64,000 bases of DNA. Origin: Labia minor. Taxonomy: Eukaryota; Arthropoda; Insecta; Dermaptera; Spongiphoridae. The notes beneath the pieces are model-generated. The model did not search any database. It was not told where the DNA came from and worked only from the letters and a program-made list of their open reading frames with translations. Shown piece after piece: positions 23,259 through 37,085 of this stretch; the first letter of the stretch is position 1; every line of letters starts with the position of its first letter. Both the position numbers and the translations under genes were made by a program. The stretch covers positions 67,853,719 to 67,917,718 of the forward strand of contig OY720348.1 of assembly GCA_963082975.1 (NCBI GenBank), read 5' to 3'.

Positions 23259-23574
23259 CAGTGATTCTCAACCTTTTTTTTTACCGCGGCACACTTTTAA
23301 TGGTTTAAAAATTTGGCGGCACCCAAAGAAAAAGATAAGTGTAAAAGTTTACCATATTGAAAAAAAGTGGTCCCAAAAACGGTTTACCATTTTTTTTTTT
23401 TTAGAACCATATTGGGAAAATTTAGAAAAAAGTCGGAAATCTTTATGAACCTAGCCTCAAAAAACGTTTTACCTTTTTTTTAGAACCAAATTGAAAAAAA
23501 AGTCGGAAACGTTTAAGAGCCTCATAATCTTGCGGCACCCTAAAGTGCTGCGGCAGAGTGGTTGAAAATCACTG
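23259..23574. mobile_element. hAT-type MITE
   Basis: Inverted ends CAGTGATTCTCAACC and GGTTGAAAATCACTG. Target-site duplication ATCTATGA/ATCTATGT (7 of 8). The GCGGCAC motif recurs inverted near both ends. No coding content. Confidence 0.8.
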
Positions 23575-23928
23575 ATCTATGTTATACTCAAAATGGAAGA
23601 GAATACGCTATCAAAAAGTTTTTTATAAGTAAACTAATTGGGAAAAAACTGAGAATAGTCTAAAAATGCGGTGGCGTGTTAATACGAGGAAATAAGGAGA
23701 GGAACGGTTGTATGTATGTGGGAGTAACCGTCGTCAAGAACTTTCGATAAATTTAGTATTCAGTATTGTCACAGGGATATATATATATATATATAATTTG
23801 CATTTTAAATTAAATATAAGTGAAATATTTATTAGGAATCTATAATAGGACTTGAAATTTCTAATCTATTTGACTACAAGTTTTTACTGATGTTTAATTA
23901 TAATATTAATAGTTTTCTTTAAAAATAA

Positions 23929-24363
23929 GCTGGAGTGTCTCCACTCGACTATCTTGCAATTTGAATTGGATTAAATAACATATATTATATTTAAATTAAA
24001 TTTAATTAATTATAAATTAAAATTAATAAATAATATTTATTAAACCAGCGCATGTTTGGCTCTTTGATGGTGGCATCACGACACGTGCTGGCGAATGATT
24101 TGCAGTGTTAAAAAATTAATTCCGCTACTTAAAGCGATTCAATCAAGCTGAAATTCTATATATAGTAGTTTTATACAATTTTTAATCATGTCAAAAACTA
24201 TCAAACTAACAAATTAAAACGTTGAAGGTAATGACCCTTTTCCGAATGAGCTACATTTGTCAAAAGTTGATAGAAAACTACGAATTTTGAATAATGCATG
24301 TATACCAAATTTCATGATTCTAGCTCAAACCGTTTTTAAGTAATATTGTCTACACACACACAT

Positions 24364-24417
<54 letters not shown>

Positions 24418-24536
24418 AGACATTTTTCTCAACCTTAGTGAAAATAACTCAGGAACCTTCAAAACGTATAAAAACATCAAAATCTTGACATCGAAAATTT
24501 TCGTGATCCCAATACTATCTCTGGCTAGATAGTAAA
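23929..24536 (+). repeat. family C repeat, full-length copy
   Basis: Runs from GCTGGAGTGTCTCCACTC to the terminal hairpin ACTATCTCTGGCTAGATAGT. It carries an expanded (CA)n(TA)n microsatellite at 24352-24414. No open frame. Confidence 0.8.
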
Positions 24537-25306
24537 AAAAGAAATTTAAAAAGAATACAAAATATTCATACTTAATAATTTTTTTTTTAATTTATTTTTA
24601 TTTATTTATTAATTTAATTTTTTTTAATTATTATTTATTTAATAATTAAAAATATATATATATATATATATATTATAAGATTTGTAATTTTCATTCTTTT
24701 GACAAAAATATATACATTTGATAGAGTACCTGAATAAAATGTTGGACACTCTCAAGTAGCATTCCATACATGATGTCTTTTGTTTATCAAATGATTAAAC
24801 AAAAACTTCAAGACACAACTGGATAATTTGAATTGGCGACGCTCCCTTTTCGTTGGATTCTTTCCCCTTCAACCACTCCAAACGACTCCCTAGTTTAGTA
24901 CACCCGCGGGAAGTCCTTTCCTATTTGGAGTTCAATATAATATTCTTTCTCTTTCTTGTCCATAGATTATTAATATTCTCAAAGCAATCATGGAAGCATC
25001 TTATGGATACTTTAAATTCATTAATAGTTTGGATACTTAAAAATAAGTTGATTATTCTTAATAAGGCTTTATTTATTATTTTTTTTTTTACTTTACCATT
25101 GATCATGTGTTATTCTTATTCATTTTTAAATTTGGAAATTACATATTTTAAAAGTATTCATTTATAATGTAATTATTTTTAATTTTTTATTATTTTTTTA
25201 TATATTTATTATTAAATTTAGGTTGATTTTTAATCTTATTTTATAATAAAATTATAAGAAATTTATGAAATTCAATAATGACGTAAATTATCTCATAAAA
25301 TAAGTT
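24537..25306. other. intergenic, no gene seen
   Basis: Low-complexity A+T-rich DNA. One unique GC-richer stretch (about 24830-24930) has an open frame with no recognised domain and no conserved look, which I do not call a gene. Confidence 0.45.
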
Positions 25307-25782
25307 TTTTTACTATCTCGGCAGAGATAGTATTGCGATCATTAAAATTTTCGATGTTGAGATTTTGATGTTTTTATACGTTTTGAAGGTCCCTGAATTA
25401 TTTTCATTAAGCTAGAATGATGAAATTTGGTACATGGGCATTATTCAAAATTCGTAGTTTTCTATCAACTTTTGAGAAATGTTGCTCAACCGGAAGAGGG
25501 TCATTACTTACCACGTTTTATTTTTTTTTCCTCTAAAGTGACCGTAAAAATAAAAATATATGTTTGATAATTTCTCTTATGATTAAAGATTGTATAAAAC
25601 TGCTATTTATAGAAATTCAGCTTGATTGAATCGCTGAAAGTACCGAAATTAATTTTTTAACACTGCAAATTATTTATTAATTTTAATTTATAATTTATAA
25701 TTAATTAAATTTAATTTAAATATAATCTATGTTTATTAATCCAATTCAAATTTGCGTGATAGTCGAGTGGAGACACTCCAGC
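25307..25782 (-). repeat. family C repeat, near full-length copy, reverse strand
   Basis: Terminal hairpin ACTATCTCGGCAGAGATAGT at its left (the 3' end of the element) and the GGAGTGTCTCC start at its right. Inverted relative to the copy at 23929, 1.4 kb away. Confidence 0.8.
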
Positions 25783-26142
25783 TTATTTAATTAGATAATT
25801 AATTATTCTTTTTGATTGATCTATTAAATAAATTAAAGAAAAGTACAATAAATTAAATATACAATATATTAATTAATTACTAAGACAGTCTTAGGCGTTC
25901 TTCGCCCCCAAATTTGTAAAGTATATAGTATCATATAAACATAAATAGCGCCCTTTTATCTAAGAAATTTATAACAGTTATCTGAAGATATTTATAATTT
26001 CTGATGTAATTTTTATTTTGTTTTTCAAATGAATTTAATATTATTTATTTAAATACAAATCTAAATTTGGACAAGGACATGAAGCAATCTATATGTATTT
26101 TTTTAAATTCTATTTTATGATCTAAAATTATATATATAGGAG

Positions 26143-26923
26143 ACCGGAAGGATCACTTGGGTCTGAGAAAGCTTTTCGCAAGATGGGTGCCGCGATAGCT
26201 CATAATTGACCACAAACGCAATCATATGACAACTCACAGGAGTGTTTGGCGTTGTTTAACCGCAATATGACTTTTTGCGTCGTTTCATAACTGTGGATGA
26301 AACGTGGATCTACCACAACACACCAGAGACCAAATCAGTGGATTTATCGGGATAAATCGGCACCAAAGACGGCCAAGGTGCGTTTGCCAGCCAATAAAGT
26401 CATGGTGACTTTTTTTTGGGATGCACGCTGTATAATCCACATTGACTACCTTCAAAAAGGTAAAACAATCAATGGGGAATATTATGCCAACTTATTGAGT
26501 ACATTTAATGACGATTTGAAAAAAAACGACCGCATTTGGTAAAAAAAAAAAGTTCTTTTCCATCAGGACAATGCAAGGGTGCATATATGTGCAGTTTCCA
26601 TGGCAAAAATCCATGAATTGGGATACGAATTGATCCCTCATCCGCCATATTCTCCGGATTTTGCCCTGAGTGAATATTTCTTGTTTCTAAACCTGAAGAA
26701 ATGGCTCGACTTAGACTCCATTAAATAATCTCACAAACAAATACCTATTTTGATGTCCTCGACAAATCTTATTTTTTGGAAGACATAAAAAATTGGAGAA
26801 ACGTTGGACGAAGAGTATAGAGCTCAAATGGAGACTACGTTAAAAAATAAAATAATTTTTTAATTAAAAAATCTGTTTCATTTAAAAGTCACGGACTTAT
26901 TGACCTGCCCTCGTAAATTTAAT
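26143..26923 (+). pseudogene. mariner copy (lineage 4), broken transposase
   Basis: Readable in order: RKLFARWVPR, RRFITVDETW (first catalytic Asp), KTAKVRLPANKVMVTFFWDA, FHQDNARVH (second Asp), [21 protein letters not shown], where the third Asp position reads Glu. Several stops and frameshifts. The 5' end is missing; the 3' end has the GACCTGCCCTCGTA terminus shared with 47396-47900. Not functional. Confidence 0.85.
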
Positions 26924-27771
26924 AATACACATTTTTATTGATGTGAGTGATCATTTCGATAATTTTTTCAACCTTCAGGGCTGTCTTTTTAGGGATTGAT
27001 GGACCTCGTCAACTTTCTTTATCATGTGGAACATTTTTTAAATTTCTGTTCTTCCTATAATATAAATAATACTCATATACCATAACCAGAACTCGTATAT
27101 GTATTTATCTGAAATGGTTTTCTTTAAAGAATTATTCTTTATTAGAAAAATTAGTATATAATATTAAAATTGAAAAGTTAAATATGTTAAATTTATGATT
27201 TTTATTGATTAATTTTCTCTTTTACGTCATCATCAAAATCTTTATGCCATGTTTCAATTTATATATTATAATCCTTTATTATTTCAGTTTAGATTTTTAT
27301 GTTTAAAATAATATCTGTAAATCATGTTTTGTTCATGATTATCTCACTTTATATGATATATTTAAAATATAAAAATTTATTTTTTCAAAATTGTTTAATT
27401 TATATTTAAATTTTTTAAATTTAATATTAATTTCATTTAATTACTAGAGAGTGCGCCACAGTTATTATGGCTGCAGTCAATCACTGCTGCCAAGTAACCC
27501 TGGCATTACTTTGACAGTTCTTGTCAAATAAAATCTAGACTGAATAATTGAGCATTCTAATTATTTCTAAGAAATTAACCGGAATATAATGACAATATTT
27601 AATTATTATGTTTGTATAATTAAATATTTGTTTCTAGATTATTCTTAAAATTTTGTGCATTTTCAAACTAAAAAAGTGTAATTTTAGGTTGTTAATCAAA
27701 AAACACTTAGAAATATGTTTAAAAATTATCTTAATATTTATTATTAATTAACACTTGAAAAATTTGTGATA
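26924..27771. other. 5' flank of the ULK3-like gene
   Basis: No gene seen. A GC-richer patch near 27440-27530 may be promoter DNA; no TATA box in a clear position could be picked from the A+T background. Confidence 0.4.
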
Positions 27772-30700
27772 ATGGCGTCTCACCCAAACCTGAAATTGTA
27801 CAATTTTACAGAAAAAATCGGAGAAGGAAGTTATGCAATTGTCTATAAAGCAATAAAACAAGTATATAAAAGATAGAAATTTTTTTTTTTTTATTATAAT
27901 AATATTTATTTTTTAAATCAAAACAACATCAAGTTTGGTTAATTTTGTTTAAAATGTTTATAATTGCTATAAATCACTTTTTTGCTCTAAAAGTTGATCT
28001 TTTTTTAATGATATCAACCAATTTTGCACCATATAATTGATAGATAATTTATAATTTAGCATTTGTTAAAAAAAATAATAATTAAACAATTTGGGGATCA
28101 AAAGATATTTCGGATGTCAAAAATAAATTATTTCAATGGAATGTATCTTGAAAGTTAATACTATTATTAAATTTTTATTTACAAAATTTCACATGTTTGA
28201 TTGTGTGGAAAAATTATAAAGAGTGCCGAATGTTGTTTTGAATTAATAAATAATGTATATTAGGTTATTAATCTAAATTCTAAATAAAAAAAAATTGTCA
28301 TAGCATAGAATGGATGAATTTCTAGGACCATTCCAAAGAAATAGTTGCAATTAAATGTATAGAAAAAACAAAAATTTCTTCCTCATTAATTGATAATATT
28401 GTGACGGAAATCTCTCTATTAAAGAATTTGAAACATGGCAATATTGTTCAAATGAAAGATTTTTATTGGGATTCAAGGTATATTAACTAAATTTATTGAT
28501 TTATATATGTTATATTAATTCATACTTTATGTGAGTTCCATATTTCAAGTAGATAAAACTTCTAGTGTATACACTAAAAATTTAAAATTAATAAATAATA
28601 CATTAATTAAAAGATATATAGAAGTTTGAAATCTATCATTTATCATTTTATCAAGAATTTAAAAAAAACAACATTTTTTCAAATAAATATATATATAATT
28701 TAAAAAATTCTTATCAAATTTTCTAGATACATTTATATTATTATGGAATATTGCAACCGGGGGGATTTATCAAATTTCATAAAAAAACGAAGAAGAATTC
28801 CTGAAGAAATTTGTAAAAAATTTATGCAACAGTTAGCTATGGCATTAAAATATCTTCGGTCTCAAAATGTTTGTCATATGGATCTAAAACCTCAAAATAT
28901 TCTTCTAAAATTTGATATAGAACTTACATTGAAATTAGCAGGTTTGAATTTTAATATTATTGTATTAATATATTTTATTCAATGTTAAATAATTCATTTT
29001 TATAAAGATTTTGGGTTAGCCAAGTATATTCCTGAACATGAGCGAATGAACACATTATGTGGCTCTCCTTTGTATATGGCTCCTGAGATAATATTGAAAA
29101 AAGATTATGATGCCAAGGTTGATTCATTATATTAAAAATTATTATATTTATTACCAAATATATTATTATTTAAATAGGTAGATCTCTGGTCAATGGGAAT
29201 AATACTTTATGAGTGTTTATTTGGACGTGCACCCTACTCAAGCCCTGATTTACCTACACTTTTATCTAAAATTCAATCCCAATCACCTATTGAGGTATAT
29301 ACAATAATTACATATATTTTTATTTAATAAAATATAGAGAGATCAGTTATCTTATAATAAATTGAAGTTTTATAAAAATGAAATAATTTACACTGTACAA
29401 TAACTGGCTCATCTGTAGATCATTGGGATTTAAGGCAAAATGCTTAGTTATTTACTTATTTTAATTTAAAAAAATAATGAATATTTTATATAGATTAATA
29501 AAAATCAATAATTTTTATAAAATGTTAAAATTAATTTAGTTTACTTCTGTTATAAACGAATAATTGATCAAAAATAGTTTCTTCAATATTATTATCTTAT
29601 TAATTTATTTAAAAATAAATTTATTTTATTAAATGAGAGAAAAAAAAAGTAAAGATACATGCTTTTTGCCTTATTTCTTTTAAATTAAATATATTGAAAT
29701 GGCCACGACTAAAAAAAATTAATAAAACCAAATATTTATAATTTTTAAACTATAATAAATATATTTTTATAATTTTAGGTTCCTAGTGGTTTAAGTAATA
29801 ACTGTGATAAATTTTTAAAAGGACTATTAAAACATGATCCAAATGAAAGATTTTCGTATGAAATTGTGTTCAATCATCCTTGGTTAGATTTGGAACATAT
29901 TCCAACCCCTGACAATTTTACTAAAGGTGCTCAACTTGCTCAACAAGCCACCCTAGCTGATTGTCAAGGAAAATACCAAGAAGCACTTGATCTCTATTGT
30001 AACGCTTTAAATTATTTGGGACCATGTGTGATAAGTAAGCAGTATTATATTATATTTTATGGTAATAAATTAAATATATATTGCAACAGTGAATTTTTAT
30101 ATTTTTAAAATGGTATTTTTATTAATTTTTTAAATATTAGCATGTCTGTTAATTAGATTTCGGACTAAATTAGGCAATTTATCAGTTTAAATTAATGATT
30201 CCCTCATGTTTTATATATATATATATAATGCAAATTCATTTATTTAAAGATTTTATAATAAAAATTAAAAGATATAAAGAATTATCAAACTAATATTATT
30301 TATTAATATCTCTAGACGAAACAGATCCTATTAAAAAGGCAACTCTTCATAAAAAAATAGAACAATATCTTTCTAGAGCAGAATATTTGAAAATAAACCA
30401 TACCAGTCCAGCAATACCAAATTCAAGTCAAAATCCTGAAACATCTACATCTTCTTCCCAAGGTTATAAATCATGCTATTCTCTTTTTATTAAATAATTT
30501 AATTATAAATAAAACCGGACGTATACAATTGGCCAAACACTTACTAATATTGCTTTCAACTTTGAAAAACATAAATCGATACAGGTTTATTAAATCCAAA
30601 ACAAGGATGTAATATTATAAACATGAAATTTGATGATATATCGTTTATACAGCTTTTATTTTGCACAACAGGCATAAACTGGAAGTCTTTGGCCAATTGT

Positions 30701-31403
30701 TTACCTGGTTTAAGTCTAAACTTGGATTAGTATATTCTGATTGAATTAAGGAATTCTCAATAAAGGCAAAATAGAAAACACTAATGAACTAATTTATATT
30801 ATGTTAAAAAAAATGTATATATTAATTATATATTTTCATATGTTATTAGATCCTAATAACAAAAGTATTTCAAAACTTGAATATACACATAATGAAACTG
30901 GCCTTATAAAAGAACTAAGTAAGTATTATTATAAATTTATAGTAAAGAAAAAATAAATAAAAGTTTTTTTTTTTTAAGGAATAGCTTGTAAATCGAGTCC
31001 AAGAATATTAGCAGCTTTAGAAATTGGTATTTGTGCTGAACTATATTATAAGGATTGTAATTATATTTTGGCTTTAGAAAAATATGAATCATCTCTGGGA
31101 GAGTTAGTACAAATGTTAACAACAGAGCCTGTAGGACAAAGGAGACATCTTCTTCTTCTTCAGGTAACTATCAAATTTTGTTTTAGGTTTTTTAAAACTA
31201 ATTCTTTATCATTTTTTAGATTGAAAGATGGATGAAACAAGCAGAGTTCTCGAAATCCAAAATTACTATCATGAACATTAGTAAACCAGCTCAAAAAGCT
31301 GAAGGTAATAATAATAATAACTATGTTTTTCATTATTTAATTTATTAATATTTATTATAATATATATTATTTTCTTTTTGCAGATTATTGTTCATTGCAA
31401 TAA
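27772..31403 (+). CDS. ULK3: ULK3-like serine/threonine kinase with MIT domains
   Basis: Exons: 27772-27861, 28326-28477, 28727-28941, 29008-29117, 29178-29294, 29779-30034, 30316-30462, 30850-30918, 30979-31163, 31220-31304, 31384-31403; 481 aa, close to the ~472 of human ULK3. Kinase domain residues ~10-270: glycine loop KIGEGSYAIVYKA, ATP-binding Lys in VAIKC, catalytic loop CHMDLKPQN (ULK3 of vertebrates has HLD at the same place), DFGLAK, APE in LYMAPEI, then HPWLDLEH closing the domain. Two MIT-type helical regions follow (KGAQLAQQATLADCQGKYQE onward, and ALEIGICAELYYKDC onward), separated by a Ser/Thr/Asn linker. Known roles of the family: autophagy, Hedgehog/Gli phosphorylation, and the ESCRT-III abscission checkpoint, where MIT domains bind CHMP tails. 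Cytosolic. AATAAA-type signals follow the stop. Confidence 0.93.
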
Positions 31404-33917
31404 AAGCTCAAATCTTCAATCCTTTAATTATTTTTTTTATTTTCACTTATTATTTAATCATTAATTTCAAAGTTAGTTTCAGAGAAAAATTAATTTAAAT
31501 AACTTTTGATTGCATGGTTATCTTTTGAATAAATGTTTAGATTATTATTTAATTTATTAAAACTTCTCTTGTTTAGGTGTATATACAAAAAACAAAATAA
31601 AAAGTTTAATTAAATCAGACAAATTAAAGTGCAATTAGAATTCCATTAAATTGAAACTATAAAAAAAATTTGGCCTTAAAATTCAATACAATAATTACAA
31701 ATATTTTTTGATTTTCCCCAAGAACATAAAAACAAGTTTATTTTTAATTATTTTTAAGCTTATTATTTTTCATTTATTTTCAAATATAAAAATTCAGCAA
31801 AAGCCTCTTAAACGTTGTTGACACAGGTTCAAATAGTTAATCTATTATGAGTACTTCACCACGGAGACCAATTTAAGCCTTTAAATAATATTGAAAATAT
31901 TTCAAGATAGATAAATGTCTCCATACAAATAAATAATATTTTTTAACATTTAATAGATTTTAAACATTTTCCTAACTCCAATGAGTATTATTTGAATCAC
32001 CAACGAAAATATATTTCCAAAATAAAGAAAAAATACGTTTGTATTAATGGATTAAGACTGAACACAATGTATCTAGATAATACTTATTTATTCTACAATA
32101 GAAAAACACATTGTAAATATGTTATAATATAAAATTAAATTTTCCAAGTCAGACCTATATATTTATAAATATTAAATATATACAAGATTTGTGTTAGTGA
32201 TTGCAAATAATTCTTGAAAATATAATCTAGATCAGCGTTTCTTGAACTTTTTCATACACGAAAATAACAATTTTATGTATTCTATGAAATACTAATTAGG
32301 TAATTTTATCAATAACAATACTTATAAATTATGACCATCCAAATATTTTTATTAACTTTTGACTTTTTAGTTTTCAGACAAAAGGATCATTTTTACATAA
32401 ATTGATACATGCATACATATGATACTTCTCAGTGAATTAAAATTAAACCCTTGTCAATTTTTTTTCGATTTCTATTCTCATAATCATAATGGACTAGATC
32501 AGAGGTCGTCAACCTGGTGCCCGCGAAGCCATTTTCAAATGCCCACATTCAAATTACTAAGTATAATATTAGTTTAAAGTCATAACACAAAAAAAAGGTA
32601 ACTTTTTCGATTTTTCAATATGGCTCTAAAAAAAGATAAAATGTTTTTGCGATCAGGCTCTTAAACATTTCAATTTTTTTTTCAATATGACTCTTTTAAA
32701 AAAAATAGTTAAAATTTTTTTCCGATTTGGCTCTTAAACATTTTCGATTTTTCAATATGGCTCTAACTACCACCAAGTGTGACCACCCCTGTTATATTAT
32801 TTCAGAAAGGTGCCCGACTATTGAAAAAGGTTGCCGACCTCTGGTCTAGATTATTAATTTACAATATACTATCTATTATAATTTATTTAATACATATTTA
32901 TCCATACTATATGAATATTCTAATATTGAGTGAGAAGTGAACCTAGTTCTAAACTTGGATTGATGATTGATTTTTCAGATAAAAAGTGTTTAGATCTCAA
33001 GGGTTTCCAAGTCATTTGGGATTGTACAACGATCTGGAATTAATTTCAATGAATATTGTTACATTCTATGATATTTAATTTTATAAAAGCAAGTTTAAAT
33101 TAACAAAAAAAAAAACAACAGTTTGATATTACCAAGTTAAAAAAATATAATTAAAGGACCGGTGCAATCTTATTATATCATAAGTTCCTACGAAATTTGA
33201 CCTGATCTCAACTCTTAAAACGATCCTCAATGTCATTTGTGTGGAATTTGATCTTCTTTTCACAATAATGTTTTGGGTGATATAATATTAATTTTTAAAA
33301 CTTCTTATTCATTTGCACGCTTCCAAAAGTTTGTGTTTAAACTATAAAAACATAAATTTATCTCTATTAACGATATAATGCACTAATATAGTACAGTTTT
33401 AAAGACATTTCAATAAACAAAATGACTTTTTTATTTATTTATTTATTTAGTATTGTTATTTAAATCCCCAAAACGCAAGTAATGTTTTGCTTAAAATACA
33501 ACTATAAATTATTTTAATATTATTATTATTATATTAATTAATACTTGGAATTAGTAAATTAAATTTTCCTGACTAAAAACTTTGTCGACACCAATTGGGG
33601 ATACATTCATTTTTACATATTTAAAATTATATTAACAGTTATTTTTTTCTGTTCATTTTCTTGATCAATAATAAACTTGTTTTAATTTCTTCTCTATGTG
33701 CTTTCCAGAACTCTCCCCTAATCTCCATAAGATTTTTTTCTGTGACCCCTTTTCCTTTTCCTCCATCTACTTCACTTAATGAAGTCATTTACTCATGACA
33801 TTTAAAACGCAATATATTATATAAAAATTCTAATATTAATAAAATATTTCTATTTTACTGAAATCTTATAAATGTTTATAGATTTCAAAAATATCTAATA
33901 CCATGTGCCTCCTTTTT
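31404..33917. other. intergenic between ULK3 and family B copies
   Basis: Holds the ULK3 3' flank, a hAT-like single end at 32234 (CAGCGTTTCTTGAACTTT), and the hAT MITE at 32500-32843. No gene recognised on either strand; A+T rich throughout. Confidence 0.5.
32500..32843. mobile_element. hAT-type MITE
   Basis: Ends CAGAGGTCGTCAACCT and AGGTTGCCGACCTCTG. Target-site duplication GACTAGAT/GTCTAGAT (7 of 8). Internally it shares 'tttttgcgatcaggctcttaaacattt'-type segments with the MITEs at 45921 and 49670. Confidence 0.8.
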
Positions 33918-34838
33918 TACCGACCGACGATTGTAAGGGAGGTATTGTTTTCACACCAAATTTCCCATGTCTCCACGAATCATGCATTTTCTTAACAGAA
34001 AAAAGTATTTTTAGCATGATGTCTGTCCGTCCGTATAGATGTGTACAGCCTGAACGGCTCAACCAATTTTGATGAAATTTGGTATATTTACTTAATGCAT
34101 CAGTGGGATGAATTGATCAACTTGTGGTGCAAATCCGGAAGTGGTAGTATTAGCTATCGACGATAGGAAGGGAAGGGTTATTTTAACACCAAATTTCACA
34201 TGAGATTTTTACCGACCGACGATAGTAAGGGAGGTATTGTTTTCACACCAAATTTCACATGTGGAGATTTTTACATATCTCCACGAATCATGCATTTTCT
34301 TAACAGAAAAAAGTATTTTTAGCATGATGTCTGTCCGTCCGTCCGTCTGTCTGTCCGTATAGATGTGTACAGCCTGAACGGCTGAAACGATTTTGATGAA
34401 ATTTGGTATATTTACTTAATGCATCAATGGGATGAATTGATCAACTTTTGGTGCAAATCCGGAAACCGGAAGTGGTAGTATTAGCGATCGACGATAGGAA
34501 GGAAAGGGTTATTTTCACACAAAATTTCACATGAGGAGATTTTTTACATATCACCACTAATCATTCACTTTGCATTGGTTTTATACTCGAGAAAAATCAT
34601 CTTTATTACTTTTTTTTAATTAAAATTATATGACGTCATCCAGCCATTCATGACGTCACAGCCTGGTCTTACATATATATTGTAAATAAAATAAAATTAA
34701 AAATATTTATGTTCTATCCATATCTGTTTTTTATTACATTAATAGATATATTAAAATTATTTGAAATTGTTTCTGTAGCTGGAAATTAATTTACTTCAAA
34801 CCGTCGGTCGGTTCGGACCTGGCCACAGGTCAACTTAT
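33918..34838 (+). repeat. family B repeat, two tandem starts and one end
   Basis: Start motif TACCGACCGACGAT at 33918 and again at 34209; the single end motif CCGTCGGTCGGTTCGG is near 34800. The first unit is cut at about 34205, so one copy seems to have inserted into, or recombined with, another. Confidence 0.75.
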
Positions 34839-35151
34839 TTCTATTAAATTAGAATGAAAATGAAAATCAAATTTTCTTCTCAAAAATAAAAATTTAATTT
34901 AAAATAAAAAGACATATATTAACAAATCAATATTTTTAATCAAAAACAATTATAAAGAAAGTTTTAAAATTGAAATATTTTGCAAACGAATATCTATTTC
35001 AATAAAGAGGAACAAATTATTAATTTTTTTTTTAATCCATCATTGTAATTCATAAATAATTTAAAAGACACTGTTTTACATTTTCAAAATTTGGATTTCT
35101 AAGTTTATGAAGTTAAACTTTTGAAAATCACTGAATTTATAACAAAATATG

Positions 35152-36284
35152 TTAAAAAATAGATGACCAAGGTGGTGTCATTGGTTGTGGGTTTTGTAAA
35201 TATGACATTACAACTGCCGATATTGATAACCTGAAAAAACATTAATAATTGTAAAATGTTTCAGTAAGCAAATGAAATAAATATCTTTTACCTACATAAA
35301 ACTACTAAGAATTTGTTTGGTATCATCATTTACTCTCGAGTTTGCAAAACTTATGCATGAACAATATAAAGCAACCCACGCACACCATTTAAGCTGAAAT
35401 AAAAAAAATTAAATTAATAATTTGAAAAAGTATTAAGCTACTCTTATAGTGATAATGAAAGTTTTGGAAACAAAAAAAAAATTAATATATATGAATATAT
35501 ATTAAATTCACTAAATTTTTTAGTTTATTTGAAAAAATTGATTTATTTATAATTATAAATTTTATTGTGTTACAAAATTGTGTTTAGTTGAAGTTAAGCA
35601 AATATTATCTAACAAGAATAACTGAAAATAATTGCATAAAACAATGTGTGGGCTATTTTTAGACCGTGTATGCACTTTAACAACCACATTTGTTTATTTT
35701 CTTTTGATAATTGAGACAAATAATTAATATTCCCAAATATAACTATAACTAGTTACTTAAACTTTCATTGAAAATAACCCAAGAACGAATTTTTGAGGAA
35801 TAAATTATTTTCTTCTCTTGTACAGTTGGAAAATAATTAAAAAAAAAAATTTTAATATAGCCGATTGATTAAAAATTACAAACAAAACCTAATAATGAAG
35901 GAAATAAATAAGGAAAATATTTCTAAATTATACAGGATACAATTGTTTAATGATTTAATTAAAAGGAATGGCTCAATATATATTTTCATTCCTCTGAAAG
36001 GTTTCTATATTTATTTTATTATAAAAATATTAAATTATTACCCTCATCATCAAACCACACATGCTAAAAATCATTCCTAAAATATTCATATAATCTGGGG
36101 TGAGATCTTCTCCTGGCATTCCTTGAGACGATGGAGCAGGTGGCTTATATCTACATTAAAAGATAAAATGACCTTTATAATTTATATTTTTATAAAAATA
36201 AAAAGAAACAGAAATTAAAAAATAAATTAACCTGTGTTCCTTATCTGGTCTTCTTGGATCGGATGAATTCCCATAATTATACAT
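35152..36284 (-). CDS. WDR83OS: Asterix / WDR83OS (PAT10), ER insertase cofactor
   Basis: Exons on the minus strand: 36284-36232, 36150-36042, 35393-35296, 35230-35152; phases agree and give 112 aa against 106 in human. Sequence order is that of the family: [70 protein letters not shown], and the very conserved end [13 protein letters not shown]. Predicted hydrophobic helices cover residues ~45-60, 62-82 and 95-110. Known role: with CCDC47 it forms the PAT complex, which shields polar membrane segments during insertion of multipass proteins at the ER. Transcribed away from NCBP1, with 801 bp between the start codons. Confidence 0.94.
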
Positions 36285-37085
36285 TATATTAAATTATATT
36301 ATTTATAATAGAATATAATAAATTAAAATAAAAAATAAAATGAATATTAAAAATATTTAAACTAATATTTAAATAGTAAATGCGTTGAGATTATTTATTG
36401 TCAGTTTTGCTTATGATTTTGAGGTTAAGGATATGGATCATAGTTTAGAATATATGCATGGGTAATGATTAACAAAATTTTCGATAAATACTACAATTAA
36501 ATAGATGTATCTAGTATTTGTTATTTTTATAATATTTTTTGATTACTCCTTTTCTGTTAAATTTTAGAATAAGTTATTTACATCACTTTTAATCTATTTT
36601 AAAGAATTTTTTTTAACTTTACACCTTTATGATATTTAATAAAAATGAATGATTAATGTTTCTTTTTTAATTTCTTTAAATATTCGTTTAAAAATTTAAT
36701 TTTTATTTTTTATTGAAAAAAAAAAAAAATTTTAAATTTTCGAACGAACAAATTCCCGCCAATCAAATTTCATACGACACGAACATACTTTTATTCTATT
36801 TCTATCTACACGTCAGATTACATTAAGTTTGTTTTATACTTTTATGTTATTCTAAAGACAAACAAGTTAGTTTTTATTTTAACCATTTTAACTTAAAATT
36901 AAAATTTTACAACTTGTATTATTTTATATAGAAAATACTTCTATAGTTTAAAAAGTATTATGTAAAATATATTTTGTTAAATATAATTTTATTAAAGTGA
37001 TTCATTACGCCACACTTTGGGATTAGAAAATCGTCTAATTGTATTAACTTCGTAAAGTTTTTATAAATATTTAAAGTATATAAAA
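36285..37085. promoter_or_regulatory. shared 5' region of the divergent WDR83OS and NCBP1 genes
   Basis: The two start codons are 801 bp apart on opposite strands. The interval has no mobile element that I can detect, unlike nearly all other gaps of this size here, and has a GC-richer spot near 36745-36790 (CCCGCCAATCAAATTTC, with an inverted-CCAAT-like CCAATCA). A bidirectional promoter is inferred. Confidence 0.5.

Noticed and set aside
24853..25167. 104-codon open frame with hydrophobic stretches
   Set aside because: Composed mostly of Phe, Ile and Leu from A+T-rich DNA, no splice partner, overlapped by an antisense open frame; looks like chance.
31801..32120. Possible extra ULK3 or WDR83OS exon
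   Set aside because: Both genes already have complete, phase-consistent coding sequences with stops; nothing conserved here.
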